DNA from: ZC4RG20 sp963782445
GTDB taxonomy: Bacteria; Pseudomonadota; Gammaproteobacteria; Steroidobacterales; Rariloculaceae
DNA: 64,000 nucleotides
Direction of reading: 5' to 3'
Assembly: GCA_963782445.1 (NCBI GenBank)
Contig: CAWAJM010000001.1
Coordinates: 372,001 to 436,000 of the forward strand
Shown here: positions 18,868-27,628 of the stretch, piece after piece
How positions within the stretch are numbered: the first letter of the stretch is position 1
Layout: each line of letters starts with the position of its first letter
The notes under the pieces: generated by a model
What the model saw: only the letters and a program-made list of their open reading frames with translations
Databases searched by the model: none
Told to the model about the DNA's origin: nothing
Program-made: the position numbers and the translations under genes

Positions 18868-19535
18868 ACTGCATGGAGGCGATGGATTTGACGGCCGCGC
18901 CGCCCGTTGCGGGCGCAATGGACGAATGGCAGGCTGCACTCGAGCACGTGCGCGTCTGCCCGTCTTGCCGCAGCGCGAGCCGCGCCTTGGCCGCGCTCGG
19001 CGGCGAGCGCGAACGCGCCTGTCCCGAACCGCCGCCGCGTGCGCTCGAGCGGGCCGTGCGGGCCGCGGCCGAGGCGGCGCGCGGGCCGTCGGACCGCGGG
19101 TGGCCGCGCTCGTTCTGGGTCGGCATGGCCCTCGGCGCCTCGCTCGCCGCTGCCGCGGCCTGGGCTTTGCTGGCCGTATCGCCCTTGCTGCCCGGCGCGC
19201 GGCACGGCGCCGCCACGCCCGAAGTGGCCCTGGCCCTGAACGAGACCCGCAACGTCAATATCGCCGTGCAGGCACCGACGGACCTCCCCCATGCGGAGAT
19301 TCACGTCGTCCTGACCGGCGCGATCGGCCTGGCCGGCTTCGGGAGCCAAAAGGAGCTGCGCTGGAACACGGATCTCGCGGCCGGCGCCAACGAGTTGACT
19401 CTGCCGGTCGTGGCGCTCGGCACGGAAGGCGGCCAACTGCTCGTCGAGGTTCAGCACGGCGCCAAGCGCCGCAGCTTCATCGTGGACGTGAGGACGGCCC
19501 CCGCGCGTCGGCGCGCGGAGCCGGGCGCGGTCTGA
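18864..19535 (+). CDS. Membrane anti-sigma factor with periplasmic beta domain
   Basis: 223 residues. The cytoplasmic part has a shortened zinc-binding anti-sigma motif, HVRVCPSC (His-x3-Cys-x2-Cys), after an N-terminal helix. One membrane segment follows (about 88-112, FWVGMALGASLAAAAAWALL). The periplasmic region (about 125-215) is a beta-sandwich-like domain, NVNIAVQAPTDLPHAEIHVV to GGQLLVEVQHGAKRRSFIVDV, that could be the sensing part. ATG 18864 has GGAGGAG six bases upstream and overlaps the sigma stop. Pairing and order are the rule for ECF systems; the signal sensed is unknown. Confidence 0.85.
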   Translation: MNCMEAMDLTAAPPVAGAMDEWQAALEHVRVCPSCRSASRALAALGGERERACPEPPPRALERAVRAAAEAARGPSDRGWPRSFWVGMALGASLAAAAAWALLAVSPLLPGARHGAATPEVALALNETRNVNIAVQAPTDLPHAEIHVVLTGAIGLAGFGSQKELRWNTDLAAGANELTLPVVALGTEGGQLLVEVQHGAKRRSFIVDVRTAPARRRAEPGAV

Positions 19536-20203
19536 TGTCTCCCAATGCGCATTTCGTCGAACCGGAGCGCCCGCGCCCGCGCGCGCCAAAGGTTCGGCGG
19601 CCGCGCCGCGGCGCGGCCGTTCGCCTGGCCGCGGCCGTCGCAGGGCTTGCGCTCGGCCTCGGGGCCGTTGCGGCGGCGGCGCAGCCGCCCGCGCCCGGCT
19701 CCGCCGAGGACAACCTCGACGTGACCATGACGTTGCTGCCGCAGAACGCGACGGGGCCCGAGGACGTGACGCGCGTCATCGAGCTGCCGGCGACCGTGCA
19801 CGAGCACCAGCGTCGTCCCGCGACCGCGACCGGTACCGGCAAGGCTGCGGCCGGGGGCAACGTTGCGGCGACCGGCAAACCCGGGCCCGGAGGCCATGCG
19901 GTCCCGAGCGGCCAAGCTGCCCGGGGCGATGGCGGCCGGCCCGAGGGGGCCGCGGCCGCTAAAGTGTCTGCGGAGCCGCCGGCCCGGGACCGGGCAGCGG
20001 CGGCCGCGGCGGAGGGTGCGCGCGAGCTTGGCCGTCAAGTCGGCCGGGACTTGGCGCAGGAGGCCCAGGAGAACCGCGAGAACCGCGGGCGCGGGCACGG
20101 CGGTATCACGCGCGGTGCGCCGCCGGCTTCGAACGCCTCGCCGCCCGACCGAGGCCCGCCCGCGTCGCCGCCCGGACTCTCGCAGGGCAACGGCGGCCAC
20201 TGA
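19535..20203 (+). CDS. Ala/Gly/Pro-rich exported protein of the ECF cassette
   Basis: 222 residues. A basic N-terminus is followed by one hydrophobic stretch (LAAAVAGLALGLGAVAAAA, about 31-49, signal peptide or anchor), a short conserved-looking block DNLDVTMTLLPQNATGPED then VTRVIELPATV (about 59-88), and a long low-complexity tail rich in Ala, Gly, Pro, Arg with one charged helix (GARELGRQVGRDLAQEAQENRENRG broken into short runs). The start overlaps the anti-sigma stop by one base (TGATG). I do not recognise the family. Its position suggests a regulatory partner of the anti-sigma or a substrate of the barrel protein that follows. Confidence 0.7.
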   Translation: MSPNAHFVEPERPRPRAPKVRRPRRGAAVRLAAAVAGLALGLGAVAAAAQPPAPGSAEDNLDVTMTLLPQNATGPEDVTRVIELPATVHEHQRRPATATGTGKAAAGGNVAATGKPGPGGHAVPSGQAARGDGGRPEGAAAAKVSAEPPARDRAAAAAAEGARELGRQVGRDLAQEAQENRENRGRGHGGITRGAPPASNASPPDRGPPASPPGLSQGNGGH

Positions 20204-20336
20204 CCTGAGACGCCCGGCGGCGGCGTTCCCCGAGTCGCCAATCCGCGACGCGTCGCAGGCTGCGCGGGCCTCGGTATACTCGATGTGATTGGCCGTTGGC
20301 CGGGCGCTGCGTCCGGCGCCCTCGGCACGGTCGAGG

Positions 20337-21701
20337 ATGGACAATCGCGTGAGGCGCTTCGTCGAACTGGTTTTGCTGGCATTGGCCGTCTGCCACGGGC
20401 CGGGCGTGTCGGCGCAGTCGGCCCCGAGCGCCGGCTCCGAGGCCGCGGCGGCGCCGACCGTGCAGGACGGTCTCCCTTCCGAAACCGATCCACACGGGCT
20501 CTTCAGTGCCGGCAGCCAGGCCTTTTCCCGCGGCGATTTCGCTGCCGCCGTGGCCGCTTTCGAGGCCGCTCGGGCCGCGGGCCTGCGCGGCCCGGCCGTG
20601 ATCTACGACATCGGCGTCTGCCAATACAAGCTCGGCCGATATGCCGATGCGGAGCGCACTTTCGCCGAGCTCGCGGCGAGCTACGAGACGATGCGCGAGC
20701 TCGCAGAATACAACCGCGGGCTGGCCTTGACGCGCCAGGGCCGCTCGACGGACGCGCGCGTCTCGTTCGAGCGCGCCCGCCGTGGCAGCGACGCGAAGAT
20801 CGCGGCGCTGGCCGATGCAATGCTGGCGAGACTCGCGGCGCCGGCCAGGCGCCCGAGCGCCGTGCGCGGCGCCGCGGACCGCGTAGCGACCGATACCTAT
20901 CGCCTGCTCGATCTCAACGTCGGCTACGACGACAACGTAGCACTCGTCGACGAGGCGGCGCTGCCGGTCGGCATCTCTGCCAAGAGTCCCTTGCTCGAGG
21001 TCTTCGGCGCCTTCCGCGGGCGCCCGCACCCATCGGGGCCTTTGCGCGTGGACGGCAGCGCCTACGTCGTGCGCTATGGCCGTGCCGGCGACTTCGACCA
21101 GACAGCCGTGCGCCTCGGGGCGGGATACGAATGGGACGCGAGCGCCTGGCTGCTCGGCGCGGAACCGTACTATACGCGCAGCTCGCTCGCTGGCAGCGCC
21201 TTCGAGCGCCGCTTCGGGGCCGCCGTAACGGCACGCCGGCCGCTCGGTTCCGGGTCCGTGCAACTCGAGCTCGCGCACGAATCGATAAACGATCTGGACG
21301 CGCGTTTCGACTACGTCGCCGGTACGCGCGACCGCGTCTCGGTCGACTTTCGTGAGCGGCGGGGCCGGGGGCGGCTGTCGCTCGGCGTCGCGAGCGAGCG
21401 CAACGACCGGCAGGGCCCCGGCGTTTCGCCGCACCGCAGCGAGCTTTACGCGGGCTTCGAGTATTCCCTACCGTTGCGGTGGCGCGTCGGTGCGCAAGGA
21501 TACTTGCGCTCGAGCCGCTATGCGGACCTCGCCGTGCCGCGCAACGAGGACCTCACGCAGTTCAGCCTCACGGCGAGCCGCGATCTCGCATCGGGGTGGA
21601 CCTTCGAGGGCGAATGTCTCGTTGGCCACAACGACTCGAACGACCCGACTTTCTCCTACGAGCGCACGCGCTTTGCGTTCGGCCTCAGCAAGCTTTTCTG
21701 A
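20337..21701 (+). CDS. TPR plus outer-membrane barrel protein (SLAM-like layout)
   Basis: 454 residues. A signal peptide (VELVLLALAVCHGPGVSA) is followed by tetratricopeptide-like helices (about 55-170: GLFSAGSQAFSRGDFAAAVA, VIYDIGVCQYKLGRYADAER, MRELAEYNRGLALTRQGR) and then a beta-barrel of about 14 strands (about 195-454) ending in FAFGLSKLF. An N-terminal TPR plus C-terminal barrel is the layout of Slam proteins, which move lipoproteins to the cell surface, but no direct match to that family can be claimed from sequence alone. ATG 20337 begins the signal peptide; TTG 20289 is possible. It closes the ECF cassette, 133 bases after gene three. Confidence 0.75.
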   Translation: MDNRVRRFVELVLLALAVCHGPGVSAQSAPSAGSEAAAAPTVQDGLPSETDPHGLFSAGSQAFSRGDFAAAVAAFEAARAAGLRGPAVIYDIGVCQYKLGRYADAERTFAELAASYETMRELAEYNRGLALTRQGRSTDARVSFERARRGSDAKIAALADAMLARLAAPARRPSAVRGAADRVATDTYRLLDLNVGYDDNVALVDEAALPVGISAKSPLLEVFGAFRGRPHPSGPLRVDGSAYVVRYGRAGDFDQTAVRLGAGYEWDASAWLLGAEPYYTRSSLAGSAFERRFGAAVTARRPLGSGSVQLELAHESINDLDARFDYVAGTRDRVSVDFRERRGRGRLSLGVASERNDRQGPGVSPHRSELYAGFEYSLPLRWRVGAQGYLRSSRYADLAVPRNEDLTQFSLTASRDLASGWTFEGECLVGHNDSNDPTFSYERTRFAFGLSKLF

Positions 21702-21783
21702 GGGGGGCGGTCGCGGCGCAGGCGGGTGTCGGCGGCTGCGCCGGCGCGTTATGATCCGGGAAGGGGAACCGCGGGAGGCAAGT

Positions 21784-22407
21784 GTGATCCGTCTGCACTC
21801 GACGATGGCTTCGATCAACGGCTACAAGGTTCGCATCCTGCTGTCGATGCTCGAGTTGCCCTACGAGCTCGTCGATATCGACATGTACGGCGGCGAGCAC
21901 AAGCGCGAGCCGTTCCTTTCGCTGAATCCTTTCGGACAGATGCCGGCGCTCGAGGACGGCGCGTTCCACATCGCCGACTCGCACGCTTGCCTCGTCTACC
22001 TCGCGCGCAAATACGATAAGCCATCGCGCTGGCTTCCGGAGGACGCCGAGGGCGAGGCCAAGGTGGCCGAGTGGCTGTCCAAGTCCGCGAACGAAGTGCA
22101 TCAGGGCCCGTGGATGAAGCGCGCCAAGATTCGGCGGCCGGACGCGATCAAGCTCTCGGACGAGGAAATCGACGCGCGCTGCGACCATATACTCGGCATC
22201 ATGGATGCCGAGCTCGCGCGCCGCGACTGGCTGGCTCGGCCGCACGCGACGATTGCCGACATCTCGTGCTTCGGGCCGATCTCGCTCCTCGCGGTTTCGG
22301 GCTACGACACGGGCCGCTGGACACACGTAACGCGGTGGCTCGACCGCCTGCGCCGTCTTCCGGGCGCCATCGACATAGAGGGCCGCGGCTTCGCAGAAGC
22401 TTCCTAG
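21784..22407 (+). CDS. Glutathione S-transferase family protein
   Basis: 207 residues. The N-terminal thioredoxin-like domain (IRLHSTMASINGYKVRILLS, NPFGQMPALEDG, IADSHACLVYLARKYD) carries the cis-Pro and the Ser-Asp glutathione contact; the C-terminal helical domain has the N-capping motif ATIADISCFG. The family conjugates or reduces with glutathione in the cytosol. GTG 21784 follows GGGAGGC by four bases; ATG 21751 is in frame but has no such site. The stop is convergent with, and shares the CTAG with, the next gene. Confidence 0.9.
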   Translation: MIRLHSTMASINGYKVRILLSMLELPYELVDIDMYGGEHKREPFLSLNPFGQMPALEDGAFHIADSHACLVYLARKYDKPSRWLPEDAEGEAKVAEWLSKSANEVHQGPWMKRAKIRRPDAIKLSDEEIDARCDHILGIMDAELARRDWLARPHATIADISCFGPISLLAVSGYDTGRWTHVTRWLDRLRRLPGAIDIEGRGFAEAS

Positions 22408-24125
22408 AACGTTCCCTTCGTCACGATATTGAGCTGCAGGCTGTCGATCGAGCGGCCGCCGTCGAGCGGAAACGCGAGATCGATGTGCACGATCGTACCG
22501 CTGCTCGCTCGCGGCGAGCCGAGCCGCAGCCCGAAGCCCACGTCCCGCAACAGACCGAGGCTCGGCGTGCCGCGCGGATCGCGGCCCCAGGTCCGGCCGG
22601 CGTCGAAGAAAGCCGCGTAGCCGATGCGCACGAGGTGCCAGGGATACCAGTCCGTGAAGAAACGCTCCTCGAGCGTGACAACGGCCCGTTTGGTCCCGCT
22701 CTGGTAGCGCAGCGGATAGCCGCGCACGCCGCTGTCGCCGCCGACGAGAATCTGCCGATCGAGATCCAGGCCCCCCGTCGTCGTGGCGCTAGCGCCGACC
22801 ATGAAGAGCTTGTTGCCGAAGTTGCGCAGGTAGTAATGCACATCGGCGCTCACGATCGAGTTGCGCAGACGGCCGTGCTCGCGGCGCGACGACGCGGCCG
22901 TGTCGAAGAGCAGCAGCCGGCCCGGTCCAGGCTCCCAGCCTTTGTGCGCCGCGACCTGCACGAGCCAGGCGTTGCGGTCGGCGCCGAGTCGTTGTGAGGA
23001 GTAACCGATACGGCCCGTGAAGCTCAGGCCGAGGTGCACGTCCTCCGTGCGGCCCATGTCGTTGAGCTCCTCGAGCTCGCGGAACTCGTCGCCGACGATC
23101 TGCACGCCGAACCATGGATACACGAGCTTGCGGTCCGCCGGCAGAAAGAGAGGCGCGAGCCCAGTATCGGCGGGGCCGAACCGATCCTCGGCGTCCGTGA
23201 GCCCGAAGAGCCAGCGGCGCGTCCGGCCTCCGATGAGCCCTCGCGACCAGCCGCCTTTGATCGCCACCTGTCTGTCTCGATGCTCGAATTCGTCGACGGT
23301 TTCGCCGAGGTCGTACATTCGATCCACGCGCCGTTCGTCGAGCACGTCGCCACTCAAGGACCAGCGCGTATCGAGGGCGAAGAACGGACGGCCCGCGGCG
23401 AGCGCCTTTCTCAAGCCGTCGCTCGTATCGGCGTAACTTGCGTCGAGCCGGACGCGGCTGCCGAACACGTTATCGTCGCCGTAGCCCAGAATGTTCTGCG
23501 TGCGGTCGACGTTGCTCGTGTGCGACAGCAGGAGTTTCTTGCCCGTGCCGAGCAGGTTCTTCTCCTCGAATCCGAACCCATAGTCGTTCTTGCCGCCGCT
23601 GCGACCGAATTTCAGATCGAGCGACAGCGACCACGAATCGCGCGTCTCGACGAGCACGTCGACCGTATTCGTGTCCCGGTGATAGGCGCTCGTCACGACG
23701 GAAGCGTCCGCGATCCCGCGCTGCTTGCGCAGCAGTCTTGCAGACTCTTCGAGGACGCGCGGATCGAAGCGGTCGCCGGCATGGAACAGCAGAATGTCCG
23801 CGACGACCTGGGCGTGCGTCTTAACGTGGACCTTGTCGGCCCAACGATAGAGCCGCTTGTTCTCGTCTGGCTTGGAGGTGTCGAAGACGTTCGAGACCAC
23901 GATGCGGACGCGGCCGATGCGCGCGCCGCGGCGCACGATTTCGGCCAGTGCGGCCGCATCGAGCGGCGTCTCCGGGGCGGCTCCGTGGAGCTGGGCCCGC
24001 ACGAGCGCCGGGCAAAGGAGCGCGCTCCCCGCGAGGACGGCGAGCGCGGCCGCCGCGAATCGGGCGCGGCCCGGGCGCTTTCGCCGGATCCCGCGGTCCG
24101 CGGCGGTAGGCACGGCGTTGGGCAT
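22404..24125 (-). CDS. POTRA / BamA-fold (D15-like) outer-membrane protein
   Basis: 573 residues. Signal peptide (AAAALAVLAGSALLCPALVRAQ), one or two POTRA-type domains (about 68-165: IGRVRIVVSNVFD, DRFDPRVLEESARLLRKQRG, VDVLVETRDSWSLSLDL), then a 16-strand barrel containing the conserved lid motif GGDSGVRGYPLRYQSG and ending in LQLNIVTKGTF. This layout matches the BamA/TamA/FhaC superfamily, nearest the ShlB/haemolysin-activator-like or TamA-like branch; a role in membrane-protein insertion or export of an unlinked partner is likely. The gene runs into the GST gene stop to stop, and its start overlaps the stop of the methyltransferase gene (TGATG). Confidence 0.85.
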   Translation of the reverse strand: MPNAVPTAADRGIRRKRPGRARFAAAALAVLAGSALLCPALVRAQLHGAAPETPLDAAALAEIVRRGARIGRVRIVVSNVFDTSKPDENKRLYRWADKVHVKTHAQVVADILLFHAGDRFDPRVLEESARLLRKQRGIADASVVTSAYHRDTNTVDVLVETRDSWSLSLDLKFGRSGGKNDYGFGFEEKNLLGTGKKLLLSHTSNVDRTQNILGYGDDNVFGSRVRLDASYADTSDGLRKALAAGRPFFALDTRWSLSGDVLDERRVDRMYDLGETVDEFEHRDRQVAIKGGWSRGLIGGRTRRWLFGLTDAEDRFGPADTGLAPLFLPADRKLVYPWFGVQIVGDEFRELEELNDMGRTEDVHLGLSFTGRIGYSSQRLGADRNAWLVQVAAHKGWEPGPGRLLLFDTAASSRREHGRLRNSIVSADVHYYLRNFGNKLFMVGASATTTGGLDLDRQILVGGDSGVRGYPLRYQSGTKRAVVTLEERFFTDWYPWHLVRIGYAAFFDAGRTWGRDPRGTPSLGLLRDVGFGLRLGSPRASSGTIVHIDLAFPLDGGRSIDSLQLNIVTKGTF

Positions 24126-24736
24126 CAGAACGAGCCTGCTCCGCGGCAGGCGACGAGCTGGGCCAGCGCGACGGCTCGCCCGTCGGGGTCTTCGAGCAGC
24201 GCTTCGCGATAGAACAGCACCCGCAGGCCTGGGCTCGCCGACGCCATGGCCGCGTGCAGGAGCTCGTTAGGGGCGTAACGGAACTCGGGCGTACGCGGCC
24301 CGGCGACCTGGGCCTGCGTGAGCAGGTGCTGCTCGACGAGCAGACAGCCGCCTTCATTCAGCGCGCCGACGAGCCGCGGCAGCAGCCCCCGATTCACGTA
24401 CCGGAACATGACGATGAGGGCGTAGCGAGGCGCGTCAAGCAGTCCGGGCGGCGGGCGCTCGAGGTCTGCCGCAATGAAGTGCACGGCGACGCCGTGTCCG
24501 GCCGCAGCGCCGCGGGCACGCTCGAGGCCCGCCTCGGAGATGTCGACGCCGTCGACCGCGTAGCCGTGCTCGGCCAGGCAGGCGCTGTTTCGGCCCGCGC
24601 CGCAGCCGAGGTCGAGTGCGCGGCCGCGCGGCAGCTGCGGCAGCCATTCCGCAAGCAGGGCGCTTGCGTTCGGCCGCTCCGCGTAGGCGCCGGCGCGGTA
24701 GCGCTCGTCCCACTTTCGCCTGTCCGCATCGCTCAC
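24125..24736 (-). CDS. SAM-dependent methyltransferase (TehB-like)
   Basis: 203 residues. Class I methyltransferase fold: WDERYRAGAYAERPNA N-terminus, the SAM motif ALDLGCGAGRNSACLAEHG, VDGVDISEAGLERAR (acidic loop) and ALIVMFRYVNRGLLPRLVGAL. The opening and overall length resemble TehB/thiopurine-methyltransferase-like small-molecule enzymes. Start GTG 24736; the stop overlaps the D15-like gene by one base, so they form an operon. The substrate is unknown. Confidence 0.88.
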   Translation of the reverse strand: MSDADRRKWDERYRAGAYAERPNASALLAEWLPQLPRGRALDLGCGAGRNSACLAEHGYAVDGVDISEAGLERARGAAAGHGVAVHFIAADLERPPPGLLDAPRYALIVMFRYVNRGLLPRLVGALNEGGCLLVEQHLLTQAQVAGPRTPEFRYAPNELLHAAMASASPGLRVLFYREALLEDPDGRAVALAQLVACRGAGSF

Positions 24737-24871
24737 TTGTCGGCCACCCGATGGGAGTCAAAGGGAAACCGGCTGCGCCTCGGCAGCGGGATTCATTGCA
24801 GGGAGTGTGTCACCATGACGATGGCCTTGGCGAGGTTCCACCGCCCTACGAGTGTCATCGCTCGGACAGAC

Positions 24872-25387
24872 TCATGGCGTGGGCAGCTGCGACCAGTGCC
24901 AGGGCTCGTAGACGAAGCCATAGCGGTTATCGCGGCCGTACGGCATCCGGAAGTCGAAGCGGTCCGCGTTCGTTCGCATCCACGAGAAAGCCTCCGAGTG
25001 CTCGAAATCCTCCGTAACCGGCCGCGTGCCGGGCGTCGCGACGTCGATGGCGAGCCCGGAGTGATGCTGGCTGAAGCCCGGCGCCGCGGTCGTCGCGAGC
25101 ACGGACTCCATGGTTCGACCGGCGCCGAGCTTGCGGCGGATCAGGTCGATCTGATCCATGTAGCCGCGGTAGCCGGAGACCAGCAGGATCGTGACCCCGT
25201 CGGCGGCCGCCGCGGCCTTCATGGCCCGCCAGGCGCTGGCCGCGCTCGGCGCGAGGCGCTGCATGTGCCCGAGGATGTTCGGCTCCACGTCTTCGAGCGC
25301 TTCGGCCTCGGCATAGGCCGGCCGGGGCGGATCGATGCCGTAATCGGGAGGAATGCCTAGCTTGGCGAATAAGTCGGCGACTTGCAT
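24872..25387 (-). CDS. M15 (VanY-type) D-alanyl-D-alanine carboxypeptidase
   Basis: 171 residues from ATG 25387, or 182 from ATG 25420; neither has a clear Shine-Dalgarno. The zinc site is intact: SQHHSGLAIDV supplies His and Asp, and the C-terminal YEPWHWSQ supplies the catalytic Glu and third ligand His. ILLVSGYRGYMDQIDLIRRK is the family's substrate-binding region. Such enzymes trim the terminal D-Ala from peptidoglycan stem peptides. No signal peptide or membrane segment is visible from either start, so the protein may be cytoplasmic or the true start may be missed. Confidence 0.88.
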   Translation of the reverse strand: MQVADLFAKLGIPPDYGIDPPRPAYAEAEALEDVEPNILGHMQRLAPSAASAWRAMKAAAAADGVTILLVSGYRGYMDQIDLIRRKLGAGRTMESVLATTAAPGFSQHHSGLAIDVATPGTRPVTEDFEHSEAFSWMRTNADRFDFRMPYGRDNRYGFVYEPWHWSQLPTP

Positions 25388-25504
25388 CGGGGCGGGGCGG
25401 TACCTGTCTCCATATCGCATACTAGTGTACAACCGGCGCAAGGCTTGTATTAGGGTACTCGGGCTCGTGGCCACGGGGCCGACCACTACGGGGGCGACAA
25501 CGCG

Positions 25505-26062
25505 ATGGCAGGGACGCCGGAAACGACGCAGGGCGCGGACCCGTTTGCGCGGGGATTTGCGCCCGTGGCAGCGGCGAACGCGGAAGTGCTGATCCTCGGC
25601 AGCCTGCCGGGCAGGCGCTCGATCGAGATGCAGCAGTATTACGCGCAGCCCCAAAACGCCTTCTGGCGAATCATGGGCGTGCTCTGCGGAGCGGGCCGGG
25701 AGCTCGAGTATGCCGAGCGGTTGCAGCGCCTGCGCAGCAGCCGAATTGCCCTCTGGGACGTGCTTGCGGCCGGAGAACGACCGGGAAGCCTCGATTCGGC
25801 GATCGTCTCTTCGACCGTCATCGTCAACGACTTCGCGCGGTTCTTCGCTCGGCATCGGCGGATTCGGCTCGTCTGTTTCAACGGTCGCAAGGCCGCGGAG
25901 CTTTACCGGCGCTGGGTACTGCCGACGCTGCCGGCCAGCGTCGCCGACCTCGAGATTCGCCACCTGCCATCGACGAGCCCGGCGCATGCGGCGCGCTCGT
26001 TCGACGAGAAGCTTGCGCTGTGGCGCGCGGGGCTGGACTCGGCCTCCGCCCCATCAGAGTAG
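25505..26062 (+). CDS. Hypoxanthine-DNA glycosylase (UDG family 6)
   Basis: 185 residues. The opening motif LILGSLPGRRSIEMQQYYAQ continuing PQNAFWRIMG is typical of DNA-deoxyinosine (hypoxanthine) glycosylases, a branch of the uracil-DNA glycosylase superfamily. RIALWDVLAAGERPGSLDSAI and the late LPSTSPAHAA loop (motif 2, DNA contact) also fit. It removes deaminated adenine from DNA in base-excision repair. ATG 25505 is used. It is alone and divergent from the M15 peptidase gene. Confidence 0.85.
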   Translation: MAGTPETTQGADPFARGFAPVAAANAEVLILGSLPGRRSIEMQQYYAQPQNAFWRIMGVLCGAGRELEYAERLQRLRSSRIALWDVLAAGERPGSLDSAIVSSTVIVNDFARFFARHRRIRLVCFNGRKAAELYRRWVLPTLPASVADLEIRHLPSTSPAHAARSFDEKLALWRAGLDSASAPSE

Positions 26063-26152
26063 CCGCGTAATTTCTATGCACAGACCGCCGCCGCTTTCCG
26101 GCCCGGAGCGCGGCCGCGAGGGTGTCGGAGACGGCCGCGAGCTCGGCGAGCC

Positions 26153-27628
26153 TCATGCCGTGGCGCCGGGCTCCGGCCCGGGCGCGGTCTCGGTTGCGTC
26201 TCGGCCCGCGCGGCCGACGGCGGCCGACGGAATGCGCAGCGTCACGACGAGGCCGGGCCGGTTGTCGCCGAGCGAGAGCTGGGCGTCGTGCTGCTCCGCG
26301 ATGGCTTTGACGAGCGCGAGGCCGAGCCCGTTGCCCGGTAGCGAGCGGGAGCGGTCGAGCCGGGCGAAGCGTTGCAGCACGCGGTCGCGCTCCTCGGTCG
26401 GCACGCCGGGGCCCGTATCGGCGACGCTGAGCACGTAGGCCGCCGCGTCGAGCTGCTTCGTAAGTCTCAGCACGATCCGGCCGCCGCTCGGCGTGTGCTT
26501 GACGGCATTGTCGAGCAGGTTCGTCAGTGCCTGGGCCAGCAGCTCGCGGTCGCCGAATACGGGGGCCGGGCCCATCGGCAGCCGGCAGTCGAGCCGGACG
26601 TGCCGCTCTTCGGCCGCGGCCTGATACAGATCGCCGACGTCATCGACGATCTGCGCGAGGTCCACGTCCGCAAACTCGCTGCGGTAGGCGCCGGACTCCA
26701 CGCGCGCGATGCGCAGCAGCGCCCCGAAGGTCGCGAGCAGCGCGTCGGCCTGCGCGACGCACTCCGCCAGCCCATCGCGGCTCGGCGTCTCCTCCGCGGC
26801 CAGCGTATCGAGACGGTTCCTGAGCCGCGTGAGCGGCCCGCGCAGGTCATGCGCGATGCTGTCGCCGACGTGCCGGATGCCTTCGAGCAGCGACTCGATC
26901 TGATCGAGCATCGTGTTGAGATTGCGCGCGAGCTCGTCGTGCTCGTCGCGGCTGCCCTGCACCGGCACGCGCTGGCTCAGGTTGCCGGCGATGATCTGGC
27001 GCGTCGTGCGGTTGATCTGCGCGATGCGCCGCTGCGCGCTGCTCGCGAGCAGCAGACCGCCTGCGAGCGCGAGACCGAGCGTCAGGCCGAGGCCCCAGAA
27101 CGACGCGCGGTGGAACACCTCGTTGATGCGGGCGAGGTCCTGCACGTCGCGGCCGACCATGAGGTGCAGCCCGGGGCCGAAAGTGAACACGCGCGCGCGA
27201 ACGGGCGTCGTTCCGCTGCGGTCGCGGCGCGAGGCCACGAGATCGACCCAGCCGTCGTCGACGTCGAGGCCCTGCGGCCAACCTTCGAGGTTGCCGGCCA
27301 GGCGCACGCCGGCCGCGTCGACGAGCAGGTAAATCGAGCGGCCGTCGGTGTCGCGCTGGACGCGCTCGTTGATGACGTCCATGAGTCCGAGCAGCGCGCC
27401 GCGCTCTTCCTGCTCGCGCAGGCCCGCGACCTGCGCGCGGATGACCTCGTCCGTCTGCCGCTCGAGGTAGCCGATCGTCGACCAGTAGATGAAGGCGAAC
27501 AGGGCCGCGACGGAGACCGCGAACAGCGCCACGTAGGCAATCGTGAGCTGCAAGACGCTCGTCCTGAACAGGGCCGGGAGCCGCAGGCGGCGCGCGATGC
27601 GCCGCAAGGCCTCAACCCTGCTCGTCAA
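26153..27628 (-). CDS. Two-component sensor histidine kinase
   Basis: 491 residues. Two membrane segments (about 26-49 and 176-197) enclose a ~125-residue periplasmic sensor; a HAMP linker follows (RRIAQINRTTRQIIAGNLSQ), then HisKA with phospho-acceptor His260 (DSIAHDLRGPLTRLR) and the ATPase domain with N-box NLLDNAVKHT, G1 ADTGPGVP and G2 GNGLGLALVKAI. Class and order match OmpR-type partners such as QseC/PmrB. TTG 27628 overlaps the response regulator stop by 17 bases and has no strong Shine-Dalgarno; TTG 27610 is an alternative. Signal unknown. Confidence 0.92.
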   Translation of the reverse strand: MTSRVEALRRIARRLRLPALFRTSVLQLTIAYVALFAVSVAALFAFIYWSTIGYLERQTDEVIRAQVAGLREQEERGALLGLMDVINERVQRDTDGRSIYLLVDAAGVRLAGNLEGWPQGLDVDDGWVDLVASRRDRSGTTPVRARVFTFGPGLHLMVGRDVQDLARINEVFHRASFWGLGLTLGLALAGGLLLASSAQRRIAQINRTTRQIIAGNLSQRVPVQGSRDEHDELARNLNTMLDQIESLLEGIRHVGDSIAHDLRGPLTRLRNRLDTLAAEETPSRDGLAECVAQADALLATFGALLRIARVESGAYRSEFADVDLAQIVDDVGDLYQAAAEERHVRLDCRLPMGPAPVFGDRELLAQALTNLLDNAVKHTPSGGRIVLRLTKQLDAAAYVLSVADTGPGVPTEERDRVLQRFARLDRSRSLPGNGLGLALVKAIAEQHDAQLSLGDNRPGLVVTLRIPSAAVGRAGRDATETAPGPEPGATA

